In this document: in pieces, positions 7,758 through 15,865 of the stretch | Numbering within the stretch: position 1 is the stretch's first letter | Layout of the letters: each line of letters starts with the position of its first letter | Notes under the pieces: model-generated | Database searches by the model: none | What the model was told of the DNA's origin: nothing | The model's input: only the letters and a program-made list of their open reading frames with translations | Made by a program: the position numbers and the translations under genes | Source of the DNA: an uncultured Christensenella sp. | Lineage (GTDB): Bacteria; Bacillota; Clostridia; Christensenellales; Borkfalkiaceae | Direction: 5' to 3' | DNA length: 64,000 nt | Assembly: GCA_910578565.1 (NCBI GenBank) | Contig: CAJTQF010000004.1 | Location: forward strand, 1-64,000

Positions 7758-9533
7758 ATGAAAAGAAGTGAAGTAGATGAAAAATACAAATGGAAGATAG
7801 AAGATATTTTTGCGTCTGATGAAGAGTGGGAAAATTTTTTTGAAGATACGGAAAAATCGCTTGATTTTGCAAATTATGCCGGTAAACTTTCTGAAAGTGA
7901 AACTTTATTAAAATTTTTTAAAGCAAACGATGAGTTTGATAAAGCTCTCAGCAGGCTTGCGGTATATGCGCACATGCGCCACGATGAAGACGCATCAATT
8001 TCAAAGTATACCGCCTACTATGCAAAAGTAAGCACTCTCAATTCAAAATATGCAACACAGCTTTCGTTTTTTGAACCTGAAATGGCAAAACAAGACGAAA
8101 GTTATCTTACTTCGCTTTTATCGGATAAAAGATTTGCCGACTATGATTACGAATTGCGCAAAATTATAGCGCGCAAACCGCATACGATTTCAGAAGCAGA
8201 AGAAAAATTAATAGGTATGTCAGACGAAATTTTAGGTTCGTTTTACGAAACTTTTTCTATGATTGACAACCTTGATTTGCCTTTGCCTGAAATTGAGTGG
8301 GAAGGTAAAAAGGTAAATTTGAGCCATGGTTTATACGGAATAATTCTTCATTCGGAAAATCGCGAAAAACGCAGAGAAGCATACGAAAAATATTATGCGG
8401 CTTATACTTCGCTTATAAATACAATCACTTCCGTTTATTACGGCAACGTCAGAAAAGACGTGTTTTTAAGCAAAGCGTATAAATTCAAATCCTGTCTTGA
8501 ACACGCGCTTTTTTCGGAAGACGTGGACAGGTCGGTATATGATAATCTAATAAAAGCGGTTAATAAAAATTTATCGGCTATGCACAGATATATTGCTGAC
8601 AGAAAGAAAATACTCGGATTTGATGAGCTGTATTTTTACGATGTTTACGCTCCGCTTGTAGATGGGGTTAACGTAAAATACACTTATGAACAAGCGTACG
8701 ATATTGTGGTTAAAGGGCTTGCGCCGTTGGGCAAACAGTACCGGGAACTTTTGAAAAAGGGCTTTGACGAGCGTTGGATAGACGTTGTTGAAACGGAAGG
8801 CAAGGGCGGCGGAGCTTACAGTATCGGCTGTCCCGACTGTCACCCTTATGTACTTTTAAATTATCAGCCTACCATGCACGAATTGTTTACTATCGCGCAC
8901 GAAATGGGACACGCTTTGCATACTTGGTTTTCTCAGAATAATCAGCCTTATGCAAAGAGCCAGTATACTATTTTTGTTGCCGAAGTTGCAAGTACAGTAA
9001 ATGAAACTTTGCTTCTTAAACATATGCTAAAAGAATCCAAGGATGAAAATTTTAAGAAGTATCTTTTAAATTATTATCTTGACAGTATCCGTGCAACTTT
9101 GCATAGACAGGCAATGTTTGCAGAATTTGAGTATGAAGCGCATACGCTTGCGGAAAAAGAGCAGCCGCTGACGAAAGAAGTTTTATGCGATTTATATACC
9201 GGAATAGGTAAAAAGTATTATGGTGAAGATATTGTTCACGATTACAACGTGTCGTGCGAGTGGATGAGAATCCCGCATTTCTACCGCGCTTTTTACGTTT
9301 ACAAATATGCAACCGGTTTAACTGCGGCTATAAACATAGCTAACCGCATTTTGGAGAAGGGTGAAATAGCAGTAAACGATTATTTTAAGTTTCTTTCAAG
9401 CGGGTGTTCAAATGACCCGGTTTCGCTTTTAAAACTTGCCGGCGTTGATCTTTCAAAAACGCAACCTTTTGAAGTTGCAATGCGTGAATTTGAAGAAACT
9501 CTTACCGAATTTGAAAAATTGATGGGGATATAA
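7758..9533 (+). CDS. pepF: Oligoendopeptidase F (M3 family)
   Basis: A 591-residue cytoplasmic metallopeptidase. The zinc-binding HEMGH motif is at 381-385 and the third ligand region lies in the downstream VAEVASTVNE segment, the PepF arrangement. The length is typical (about 600). It degrades oligopeptides of roughly 7-17 residues. It follows lepB by 17 bases and precedes dnaB by six, so it is probably in one transcript with both. Confidence 0.93.
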   Translation: MKRSEVDEKYKWKIEDIFASDEEWENFFEDTEKSLDFANYAGKLSESETLLKFFKANDEFDKALSRLAVYAHMRHDEDASISKYTAYYAKVSTLNSKYATQLSFFEPEMAKQDESYLTSLLSDKRFADYDYELRKIIARKPHTISEAEEKLIGMSDEILGSFYETFSMIDNLDLPLPEIEWEGKKVNLSHGLYGIILHSENREKRREAYEKYYAAYTSLINTITSVYYGNVRKDVFLSKAYKFKSCLEHALFSEDVDRSVYDNLIKAVNKNLSAMHRYIADRKKILGFDELYFYDVYAPLVDGVNVKYTYEQAYDIVVKGLAPLGKQYRELLKKGFDERWIDVVETEGKGGGAYSIGCPDCHPYVLLNYQPTMHELFTIAHEMGHALHTWFSQNNQPYAKSQYTIFVAEVASTVNETLLLKHMLKESKDENFKKYLLNYYLDSIRATLHRQAMFAEFEYEAHTLAEKEQPLTKEVLCDLYTGIGKKYYGEDIVHDYNVSCEWMRIPHFYRAFYVYKYATGLTAAINIANRILEKGEIAVNDYFKFLSSGCSNDPVSLLKLAGVDLSKTQPFEVAMREFEETLTEFEKLMGI

Positions 9534-9539
9534 AGTACT

Positions 9540-10994
9540 ATGTCAGACAAAAATAACATTATGCCCAATAATCTTGACGCCGAGCAGGCGCTTTTGGGCT
9601 GTATGCTTATTGATAATGAAATACTTGCGGAAGTTTTGGAACAGCTTGATAAAAACGATTTTTATCAGGAATCGCACCAATACATTTTATCTGCAATGAA
9701 AATGGTTTTTGTCGAGCGCAAACCTGTTGATATTGTTACTCTTTGTGACAGATTGGAGAGCGATAAAAATCTTGAAAAAGCGGGCGGTATTTCATACGTT
9801 ACCGAGCTAGCCCAGATTACTCCGTCGGCAGCGAATTATAAATATTATCTTGAAATAATCAAGCGTGACAGCGTAAACAGAAGCCTTATACGCGCGGCGA
9901 GAGATATCGCCGAATTTGCTAAATCCGGCAGTGAAGCGGTCAAGGCAATTCAGTTTGCCGAGTCGAAGATTTACAATGTCTCGCGTTCAAACGATACCTC
10001 CACAATGAAGGATATCCGCGAAGGCAGCGGTATTGATGCTGTATTGGATAAATTTGAAAAATTGGCCAAGGATAAAGACGCCTACCGCGGAGTTATGACA
10101 GGCTTTACACGCCTTGACAAACTAACAAACGGTCTGCAAAAATCTGATTTGATTGTCCTTGCCGCTCGTCCCGGTATGGGAAAAACTTCGCTTGCGATGA
10201 ATATAATAGAGAGCGCGGCTTTAGGTTGCGATGCGGTATGCGCCGTGTTCTCGCTTGAGATGCCTGAAATTCAGATAATCCAAAGGCTTATGTGCGGGGC
10301 GGCAAAAGTCAGTATGGCAGACGCACTTTCGGGAAAACTTTCACCTAACGATTGGAAAAAACTTGTAAAAATCAGCGAAAAATTGAGAAACAGTCATATT
10401 AATATAGACGATTCTTCCCGTGTGACGCCTGCGGAAATTCTTTCTAAGTGCAGAAGGATAAAGTCTAAAAATAACGGCAGGCTTGATCTTGTTATGATTG
10501 ACTATATTCAGCTAATGTCAAGCGGTACGCGCGGCGGCGATGAAAACAGAACGCAGGAAGTCGCCGCTATTACGCGTGAGCTTAAAATAATGGCAAAAGA
10601 ACTTGATGTACCGGTAATCGCGCTTTCGCAGCTTCGCCGTATTCAGGCGGGCGAACCGCAACTTTCCGATCTTCGTGAATCGGGCGCAATAGAGCAGGAT
10701 GCCGATATAGTAATGTTCATTAACCGTCCTGACGTAAATGCAACAGACGAAGATATTGCTAAAAAACATATTGTTAAAGGTATGGCAGATTTAATTGTTG
10801 CAAAACACAGAAACGGCGGACTTGGCAGAATAAAACTACGGTTTAAAGGCGAATATACAAAGTTCGTCAATCCGGAACCCAATGACGATTTAACGCCGCC
10901 GGGGGAAGAAGCCAGCATTCCGACAAGTGAAGAATTGCCGCCGGTAAACGAAGAAGATATTCCGCCTGAACAAAACGAAGAGATGCCTTTTTAA
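9540..10994 (+). CDS. dnaB: Replicative DNA helicase DnaB
   Basis: A 484-residue hexameric helicase. The N-terminal domain (about 8-110, starting NNLDAEQALLGCML) binds primase, and the RecA-like ATPase domain carries Walker A ARPGMGKTS (209-217), LVMIDYIQLM and the SQLRR / DLRESGAIEQDAD motifs. The C-terminal tail is acidic and proline-rich, a variable feature. It unwinds DNA ahead of the replication fork. It starts six bases after pepF and ends two bases before the next start. Confidence 0.96.
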   Translation: MSDKNNIMPNNLDAEQALLGCMLIDNEILAEVLEQLDKNDFYQESHQYILSAMKMVFVERKPVDIVTLCDRLESDKNLEKAGGISYVTELAQITPSAANYKYYLEIIKRDSVNRSLIRAARDIAEFAKSGSEAVKAIQFAESKIYNVSRSNDTSTMKDIREGSGIDAVLDKFEKLAKDKDAYRGVMTGFTRLDKLTNGLQKSDLIVLAARPGMGKTSLAMNIIESAALGCDAVCAVFSLEMPEIQIIQRLMCGAAKVSMADALSGKLSPNDWKKLVKISEKLRNSHINIDDSSRVTPAEILSKCRRIKSKNNGRLDLVMIDYIQLMSSGTRGGDENRTQEVAAITRELKIMAKELDVPVIALSQLRRIQAGEPQLSDLRESGAIEQDADIVMFINRPDVNATDEDIAKKHIVKGMADLIVAKHRNGGLGRIKLRFKGEYTKFVNPEPNDDLTPPGEEASIPTSEELPPVNEEDIPPEQNEEMPF

Positions 10995-10995
10995 A

Positions 10996-11988
10996 ATGTA
11001 TACTGAAATTTTGCCGATAGACGAAAAATCTTTACGGCTGGCAAAAAAAATAATCGATGGCGGCGGTGCGGTAGCTTTTCCAACCGAAACCGTTTACGGA
11101 TTGGGTGCAAACGCTTTTGACAATAAAGCAGTTGAAGATATATTCAAAATTAAAGGGCGTCCAAACGATAATCCGCTCATTGTCCATGTCCATAAAGATT
11201 ATGATTTAACTGGTCTTGTTTCCGATATTCCTGAATACGCAAAAGCTCTTGCCAAGACGTATTTGCCCGGACCTTTGACTATGGTATTTAAAAGCAGCGG
11301 AAGAGTATGTTCGTCAGTTTCGTGCGGGCTTGATACGCTTGCGGTACGTGTTCCGTCGCATAGCGGAGCGCAGCAGTTTTTAAAATGCTTGGATTTGCCA
11401 ATAGCCGCGCCTTCGGCGAACGTTTCAAAACATGTAAGCCCTGTTACGGCTGAACACGTCTATGCAGACCTTAAAGGGCGTATAGAGCTTATTCTTGACG
11501 GCGGTAAATGTAGCGGCGGAATTGAAAGTACCGTACTTGATTGCACAGGCAAAAAACCGCAAATTTTACGTAGCGGACTGATAACGCGTGAAATGATAGA
11601 AAAGGTTGCTGGCAGTTGTGATGAGTACGTTTTAAAAGAGGGCGAAAGAGTTCTTTCACCCGGAATGAAGTATAAGCACTATTCCCCGTCTTGCAGGACT
11701 ATGCTATTTAGTTTTTGCGATAAGAATAAGGCGGTTGAAGAATACAATAAAAATCGTGCGCAAAACGTAAATGCATATATTTTATGCGACGAAATTACTG
11801 CTGAATCAATAAACGTAAATCATATTTTGAACCTTGGTAAAACAGGTGAGCAAATAGCTTCTAATCTTTACGAAAAACTTCGGGAAGGTGAAAGGTGCGC
11901 CGAGTTAATTATTGCTATCGCACCAGAAAAACAGGATGGAGTTATGAAAGGAGTTATGAACCGACTGATAAAGGCTTGCGGAAATTAG
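10996..11988 (+). CDS. ywlC: L-threonylcarbamoyladenylate synthase (Sua5/TsaC)
   Basis: A 330-residue enzyme that makes threonylcarbamoyl-AMP from threonine, bicarbonate and ATP, the first step of t6A37 tRNA modification. The N-terminal YrdC domain carries AFPTETVYGLGANA, KGRPNDNPL and APSANVS; the C-terminal 120 residues form the smaller Sua5 domain after the linker SPGMKYKHYSP. The length matches the two-domain Sua5 form. It abuts the phosphatase gene with no gap, a gene order also seen in Bacillus (ywlC-ywlE-ywlF region). Confidence 0.94.
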   Translation: MYTEILPIDEKSLRLAKKIIDGGGAVAFPTETVYGLGANAFDNKAVEDIFKIKGRPNDNPLIVHVHKDYDLTGLVSDIPEYAKALAKTYLPGPLTMVFKSSGRVCSSVSCGLDTLAVRVPSHSGAQQFLKCLDLPIAAPSANVSKHVSPVTAEHVYADLKGRIELILDGGKCSGGIESTVLDCTGKKPQILRSGLITREMIEKVAGSCDEYVLKEGERVLSPGMKYKHYSPSCRTMLFSFCDKNKAVEEYNKNRAQNVNAYILCDEITAESINVNHILNLGKTGEQIASNLYEKLREGERCAELIIAIAPEKQDGVMKGVMNRLIKACGN

Positions 11989-12435
11989 ATGAAAAGAAAA
12001 AAGATTTTATTTGTCTGCACAGGCAATACTTGCCGAAGTCCAATGGCGGAAGCGCTTTTACGCAGTAAAATAAAGAAAAATAAAATTAAATTCTGGGATG
12101 TCGCATCTTGCGGTATTCACGCAGAAATCGGCGGAAAACTGAGCGAAAACAGTAGGCTTGCATTGCAGGAAATCGGTTTGAGTTTAGATAAATTTATGCC
12201 CCGGCAGCTCACGCAAAAACGTATTGCGGCAAGCACTTTGGTTGTTTGTATGACGGCAAACCAAAAATTAATGCTCGAAAACTGCGGCAATATAGTCAGT
12301 ATAAAAGATTTTTTCGGCGTTGACGTGCCCGACCCGTTCGGAATGGATTTAAACGCATACCGCTGTGCACGCGACGTTCTTTCGGAAGTTTGTGATTTTT
12401 TAGTTAAAAATTATATTTTACCATATCAGGATTAA
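11989..12435 (+). CDS. ywlE: Low-molecular-weight phosphatase, probably protein-arginine phosphatase
   Basis: A 148-residue cytoplasmic phosphatase with the P-loop C10-TGNTC-R16-S and the DPFGM acid-loop region near the C-terminus. Thr14 in the P-loop matches the threonine that in Bacillus YwlE selects phosphoarginine over phosphotyrosine, so arginine phosphatase is the likelier activity (inference from that family rule). The start directly follows the tsaC stop. It sits between tsaC/sua5 and rpiB, as in Bacillus. Confidence 0.85.
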   Translation: MKRKKILFVCTGNTCRSPMAEALLRSKIKKNKIKFWDVASCGIHAEIGGKLSENSRLALQEIGLSLDKFMPRQLTQKRIAASTLVVCMTANQKLMLENCGNIVSIKDFFGVDVPDPFGMDLNAYRCARDVLSEVCDFLVKNYILPYQD

Positions 12436-12445
12436 AGGAGAAATT

Positions 12446-12895
12446 ATGAAAATAGCTATTGCCTGCGACCACGGCGGGCTCAACTTAAAGAAAGAGATAA
12501 TAAAGTACCTTTCCGAAAAGGGATATGATTATAAAGATTACGGTACTGACAGTACCGATAGTTGTGATTATCCCGATTTTGCTTTGCCTGCGGCAGAAGC
12601 GGTTGCGAACGGCGATTGTGATAAGGGTATAGTGGTCTGCTCAACGGGGATTGGCGTTTCGATTGTGGCAAACAAAGTGCCAGGTGTGAGATGTGCCCAT
12701 TGCCATGACAGTTATTGTGCGGAATTTACCCGCCTACATAACGATTCAAACGTACTTGCGCTTGGAGAAAAGGTTGTCGGTATAGGTTATGCCTTAAAGA
12801 TTGTAGAAACTTTTTTAACGACACAGTTTGAAGGCGGCAGGCATCAAAGAAGAGTGGACAAAATTTCTGCAATAGAAAAAAAATATTGTAAATAA
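12446..12895 (+). CDS. rpiB: Ribose-5-phosphate isomerase B
   Basis: A 149-residue RpiB/LacAB-fold enzyme that interconverts ribose-5-phosphate and ribulose-5-phosphate in the pentose phosphate pathway. Visible features are the IACDHGGLNLK start, YPDFALPAAEAV, the CSTGIGVSIVANKVPGVR phosphate/active-site region and HNDSNVLALG. Ribosome site AAAGGAG lies before ATG 12446. It is the last gene of the dnaB-tsaC-ywlE-rpiB run. Confidence 0.94.
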   Translation: MKIAIACDHGGLNLKKEIIKYLSEKGYDYKDYGTDSTDSCDYPDFALPAAEAVANGDCDKGIVVCSTGIGVSIVANKVPGVRCAHCHDSYCAEFTRLHNDSNVLALGEKVVGIGYALKIVETFLTTQFEGGRHQRRVDKISAIEKKYCK

Positions 12896-12952
12896 TTGAA
12901 TTTTAAATTTATTTCTTAAAACTGCTCATAATAGTTTTACGGAGGTAAATTT

Positions 12953-13105
12953 ATGAAGTTAAATTGCGGCGATACTTGCCCTAAGTCTGCTTCTTATAAA
13001 GTAGTTGACGGTAAGGGTAACGTGGTCAATTCTGTTTGGGTAGGCGAAGGCGAAACAATGCCCCCTACACAATACTCTGACTGCCACTATGAAATAGATT
13101 CTTAA
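12953..13105 (+). CDS. YjzC-like small protein
   Basis: A 50-residue gene with an excellent ribosome site (GGAGG at 12941-12945) before ATG 12953 and a strong terminator after it. The peptide starts MKLNCGDTCPKS, continues YKVVDGKGNVVNSVWV and ends with GETMPPTQYSDCHYE. This resembles the small YjzC-type proteins of Firmicutes in having a Cys-containing start, a short beta region and a G-E-T-x-P-P-T-Q ending. Three cysteines suggest metal binding. Function unknown. Confidence 0.7.
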   Translation: MKLNCGDTCPKSASYKVVDGKGNVVNSVWVGEGETMPPTQYSDCHYEIDS

Positions 13106-13126
13106 TAAATTTATATCATCAAGCAG

Positions 13127-13167
13127 GGTGCGCTTTTCAAGTATTAAAAGCGCACCGTTTTTTTTAA
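13127..13167 (+). terminator. Rho-independent terminator
   Basis: GGTGCGCTTTT (13127-13137) pairs with AAAAGCGCACC (13146-13156), followed by a G and a run of nine T. It ends the rpiB/YjzC-like transcript. Confidence 0.92.
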
Positions 13168-13191
13168 TACATTTTAAAAGTTTATTTTAGC

Positions 13192-13220
13192 TTGACAAGT
13201 TAATTTTTTTATATTATAAT
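13192..13220 (+). promoter_or_regulatory. Sigma-A promoter of tRNA-Leu
   Basis: TTGACA (13192-13197), a 17-base spacer and TATAAT (13215-13220), a perfect consensus 11 bases before the tRNA 5' end. Confidence 0.9.
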
Positions 13221-13231
13221 TATTTTGTTTT

Positions 13232-13314
13232 GCGGATGTGGCGGAATTGGCAGACGCGCAGGTTTCAGGTTCCTGTGGGCAACCGTGGGGGTTCAAGTCC
13301 CTTCATCCGCACCA
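13232..13314 (+). tRNA. tRNA-Leu (anticodon CAG)
   Basis: The acceptor stem GCGGATG pairs with CATCCGC, followed by discriminator A and an encoded CCA. The D-arm (TGGCGGAATTGGCAGACGC), the long variable arm typical of class II tRNA-Leu and the GGTTCAAGTCC T-arm are present. The anticodon loop reads TTCAGGT, giving CAG. One T-T mismatch closes the anticodon stem. Confidence 0.94.
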
Positions 13315-13573
13315 AGTCTTAATAACTTGAACTTCTTTACCGTTAAAAAGACGTTTGGGCTATTTTGTTTAACGGAAGAATTTGAGAACTTCCGAGCATA
13401 AAAAACGCCGATAGAGTTTGTTACTCTATCGGCGTTTGCCGTTTATACTACTTTATGTTCGGTTACCTAACTTGATTAGGTCTATATTTTTCATTTATAT
13501 ACCGCGCAACTTCGGCGGTTTTCCTTATTCCGTGTTTTTCAACGGTTATCCCTATACAATTTAACGGGACTCT
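13315..13573. other. Intergenic region with two inverted repeats and a possible gene remnant
   Basis: Downstream of tRNA-Leu(CAG) there are two palindromes: CCGTTAAA (13340-13347) with TTTAACGG (13368-13375), and a perfect 15-bp stem (13403-13417 with 13423-13437). The second is a good candidate tRNA terminator, though its T-run is short. On the minus strand, 13463-13573 continues the frame of the 33-residue ORF beyond its stop as GITVEKHGIRK ... QVR with no start codon. It may be the tail of a decayed gene. Confidence 0.4.
13403..13437 (+). terminator. Perfect 15-bp hairpin, probable tRNA terminator
   Basis: AAACGCCGATAGAGT (13403-13417), loop TTGTT, ACTCTATCGGCGTTT (13423-13437). The T-run is limited to three bases, so termination strength is uncertain. 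Confidence 0.55.
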
Positions 13574-13675
13574 TTACTTATTTGATTGTTTATTCAGTTG
13601 TGATTGTTGCCACTCGGCGTAGTCTTTTTGTCCTTGCAAGAAATAGCGGGCAAAGATAATTGCGTTTTTGTTCAT
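13574..13675 (-). CDS. Small hypothetical protein (33 aa)
   Basis: Minus-strand ORF with ATG at 13675 and TAA at 13574-13576; an AGGGGCAG stretch upstream could be a weak ribosome site. The peptide MNKNAIIFARYFLQGQKD continues with a hydrophilic YAEWQQSQLN tail and has an amphipathic start. It is divergent from the TetR gene at 13800 and shares the intergenic region holding the TGACATT/AATGTCA palindrome. Not recognised. It could be a real small protein or the start of a broken gene, since the frame stays meaningful past the stop. Confidence 0.4.
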   Translation of the reverse strand: MNKNAIIFARYFLQGQKDYAEWQQSQLNKQSNK

Positions 13676-13697
13676 AATCTGCCCCTTTGGGCGGCAT

Positions 13698-13717
13698 TGA
13701 CATTATAATAAATGTCA
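13698..13717. promoter_or_regulatory. Inverted repeat, candidate TetR operator
   Basis: TGACATT (13698-13704), six bases, AATGTCA (13711-13717). It lies in the divergent region between the small minus-strand ORF and the TetR gene; TTGACATTT recurs at 13740, so the repressor may contact both places (inference). Confidence 0.5.
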
Positions 13718-13739
13718 AACGAAAAACCAAGCAAAACGC

Positions 13740-13769
13740 TTGACATTTCTTTACTATGAGTATTATAAT
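13740..13769 (+). promoter_or_regulatory. Sigma-A promoter of the TetR/nitroreductase pair
   Basis: TTGACA (13740-13745), an 18-base spacer and TATAAT (13764-13769), upstream of ATG 13800. Confidence 0.8.
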
Positions 13770-13799
13770 TTTACTAACAGTTTAATTTTGGAGTTAATT

Positions 13800-14423
13800 A
13801 TGAATACAAGAACACAAAGAACTATTGCATTTAACCGTCAGAACATATTAGACGCCGCCGACAAATTATTTTGCAAAAATGGCGTTGAAAAGACAACAAT
13901 GGAACAACTTGCATCAGAGGCGGGTTATAGCAAGCCCACTTTATATGGCTATTTCAAAGATAAAGACGAAGTTTATTTTGCGCTCGTTTTGGAGTTCATG
14001 GAAAAGATAGTTGTTAAAGTTGATAAAGCAATTGAAGAAAAAAACGATTTTAACAACACATTCACAAAAATATGTCAGGATACTTTTCGACTTGCAACCC
14101 GTTACCCGCTCTATTTTGAGGGGCTTATAGGAACAATAAACGTGAATATTAAAGCCGATGATACGCCGCAAATCTATAAAGATATATACCGTTTGGGCGA
14201 GATATTAAACGGAAAACTGTTAATCATTTTAGAGCAAGGTATAAGCGAAGGAATAATCAATGTCACGATTGATAAATCGGCAATTCTGCTATTCGTTTGG
14301 AGTTCGGTTGCGGGTATTATCAGAATGATAAATCACAAAAAAGAATATTTGAAAATGCTGCAACTGAACGAAAAAGATTTTTCGGCTTTTTGTTTTGAAA
14401 GGCTGCTACGCGCTTGTAGGTGA
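13800..14423 (+). CDS. TetR/AcrR family transcriptional regulator
   Basis: A 207-residue regulator. The N-terminal HTH shows ILDAADKLFCKNGVEKTTM and YSKPTLYGYFKDKDE (about 15-60), very close to the AcrR consensus; the rest is a helical ligand domain. ATG 13800 is chosen because GGAG (13790-13793) lies six bases upstream and the promoter ends at 13769. It is followed by a nitroreductase-like gene 11 bases on, so it probably controls that gene and itself. The ligand is unknown; a stress or redox signal would fit the partner but is inference. Confidence 0.88.
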   Translation: MNTRTQRTIAFNRQNILDAADKLFCKNGVEKTTMEQLASEAGYSKPTLYGYFKDKDEVYFALVLEFMEKIVVKVDKAIEEKNDFNNTFTKICQDTFRLATRYPLYFEGLIGTINVNIKADDTPQIYKDIYRLGEILNGKLLIILEQGISEGIINVTIDKSAILLFVWSSVAGIIRMINHKKEYLKMLQLNEKDFSAFCFERLLRACR

Positions 14424-14434
14424 GGAGGCAAAAT

Positions 14435-15544
14435 ATGACAAGGAAAAAGAAGGTTATGATTATTGTATTTTCGGTTTTAGGCGCGGTCATTATCGCACTG
14501 TCCGCTGTTCTGACTGCGGCGGCAATTATTGGCAGACCGTTAAAAGTCAATCCGTTGCGCAAATTAGACGGTGTAAACGAAGATATTCAAAATGCACTGT
14601 GGTATTCCTCTATCGCAGCTAATTCCCATAATACGCAAATGTGGAGCGTTAAACTTTACCCGAACGAAAACCGCTTGCAAATTTCAATAGACGAAAGTCG
14701 CGTATTGAATGTAGTAGACAGCGAAAAACGCGAGGCTTATATTTCGCTTGGTTGCTATATCGAAACAATGTGCGTAGCGTTCGGCGCATACGGCTACGAT
14801 ACACAAGTAAACTGCGACGATTTATCCGTGCAATTTACATATCAAAAACGCGCAAATGCAAAAGTTGATACTGCCAAACTTTCATTGATAGATAAACGGC
14901 ATACCGATAAATCGGCATATTCAAGTGATAAGATACAGCAAGAAACGGCAAGCGCAATACTCAATAAATATTCCGACTTATCGCTCTATCAAAACGGCGA
15001 CGAAAATTTTGATTATATAAAACGCATTTCAATGGACGCTGTTACGGTGCAATCAGCTAATCAAGCATACCGCGACGAATTGGCGCAATGGATGCGCTTT
15101 TCCGATAAGGAAGCCGCAAGCAAATTAGATGGCATAACCGCCGATATGATAGGCTTAAAAGGCATAGTAAAAACTTTCTACTATTGGACGACTACAAGAG
15201 AAAACGCAAAAGGCGATAAATTCGCGCAACAAGGAATTGACACGGCAAAAAAGCAACTGAATAATTGCGGCGCGTTCGCCGTTATGACGGGCGGCAATAC
15301 CATTGAAGAATTGATTAACACGGGCAGAAAAACGCAAGCATTTTGGTTTGACTGCGCCGAAAACAATATAGCCGTACAACCCTTTTCAGCCGCTCTTGAA
15401 ACGCAACCGTTTAGCTCTTCAATTCAAAATGATTTAGGCGTTACCGCACCCGTTCAAATGATATTAAGACTGGGTTATGTAGACTGTTACGGAACAAACA
15501 GCGGGTTGCGCAGAAATCTATCAGAATATATTGAGATAAAATGA
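14435..15544 (+). CDS. Membrane-anchored Acg-like nitroreductase family protein
   Basis: A 369-residue protein starting at ATG 14435 behind GAGGAGG (14422-14428). An N-terminal membrane segment (about 6-33) is followed by a nitroreductase-like domain with SSIAANSHNTQMW near residue 55, the A-x-S-x-x-x-Q-x-W pattern of flavin-binding Acg-type proteins. The C-terminal part contains AFAVMTGGNT, QPFSAALETQPF and ending MILRLGYVD, matching the second half of that family. It is the only downstream partner of the TetR gene. The substrate is unknown; flavin or F420-independent reductase activity is inferred only from the fold. Confidence 0.72.
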   Translation: MTRKKKVMIIVFSVLGAVIIALSAVLTAAAIIGRPLKVNPLRKLDGVNEDIQNALWYSSIAANSHNTQMWSVKLYPNENRLQISIDESRVLNVVDSEKREAYISLGCYIETMCVAFGAYGYDTQVNCDDLSVQFTYQKRANAKVDTAKLSLIDKRHTDKSAYSSDKIQQETASAILNKYSDLSLYQNGDENFDYIKRISMDAVTVQSANQAYRDELAQWMRFSDKEAASKLDGITADMIGLKGIVKTFYYWTTTRENAKGDKFAQQGIDTAKKQLNNCGAFAVMTGGNTIEELINTGRKTQAFWFDCAENNIAVQPFSAALETQPFSSSIQNDLGVTAPVQMILRLGYVDCYGTNSGLRRNLSEYIEIK

Positions 15545-15636
15545 CTTACTACACCGTATGCCCAGATTGCGGCTACAAATTATTAAAGGCTGGCGACAGC
15601 TTAGACATTGCGCAAAATTATTGGCTTTTTAAGTAA
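15541..15636 (+). CDS. Short zinc-ribbon peptide, probably truncated
   Basis: The ATG overlaps the stop of the nitroreductase gene (ATGA). The 31 residues start MTYYTVCPDCGYKLLKAG, which is the first half of a common small zinc ribbon (CPxCGxKLLK). The expected second CPxC pair is missing and the reading frame ends in NYWLFK. It is either a minimal peptide or a decayed zinc-ribbon gene. Confidence 0.45.
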   Translation: MTYYTVCPDCGYKLLKAGDSLDIAQNYWLFK

Positions 15637-15668
15637 AATTTTTGGGATATTTTTTTAAAAATAATAAT

Positions 15669-15701
15669 AAATGGGCTATTTTGATGCAAAATAGCCCATT
15701 T
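15669..15701 (-). terminator. Terminator of tRNA-Leu(TAA)
   Basis: A perfect 15-bp stem with a 3-base loop: AAATGGGCTATTTTG (15669-15683) and CAAAATAGCCCATTT (15687-15701). On the minus strand it starts one base after the tRNA CCA end and is followed by an A/T-rich TTATTATTATT tract. It may work from the plus strand too. Confidence 0.85.
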
Positions 15702-15702
15702 G

Positions 15703-15787
15703 TGGTGCACTCAACAGGAGTTGAACCTGCATGGTGTTATCCACAAGATCCTTAGTCTTGCGCGTCTGCCAATTCCGCCATGAGTGC
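15703..15787 (-). tRNA. tRNA-Leu (anticodon TAA)
   Basis: On the minus strand the acceptor GCACTCA pairs with TGAGTGC, followed by discriminator A and an encoded CCA. The D-arm TGGCGGAATTGGCAGACGC is almost the same as in tRNA-Leu(CAG) at 13,232. The anticodon stem CAAGA/TCTTG encloses the loop CTAAGGA, giving TAA. A class II long variable arm is present. Confidence 0.94.
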
Positions 15788-15865
15788 ACTTATTAAAAGC
15801 ATAAATAATTTTATATTAATTTAATAATCTTGTCAAGTTAAAATTAAGCCTGTGACAAAATTTTA

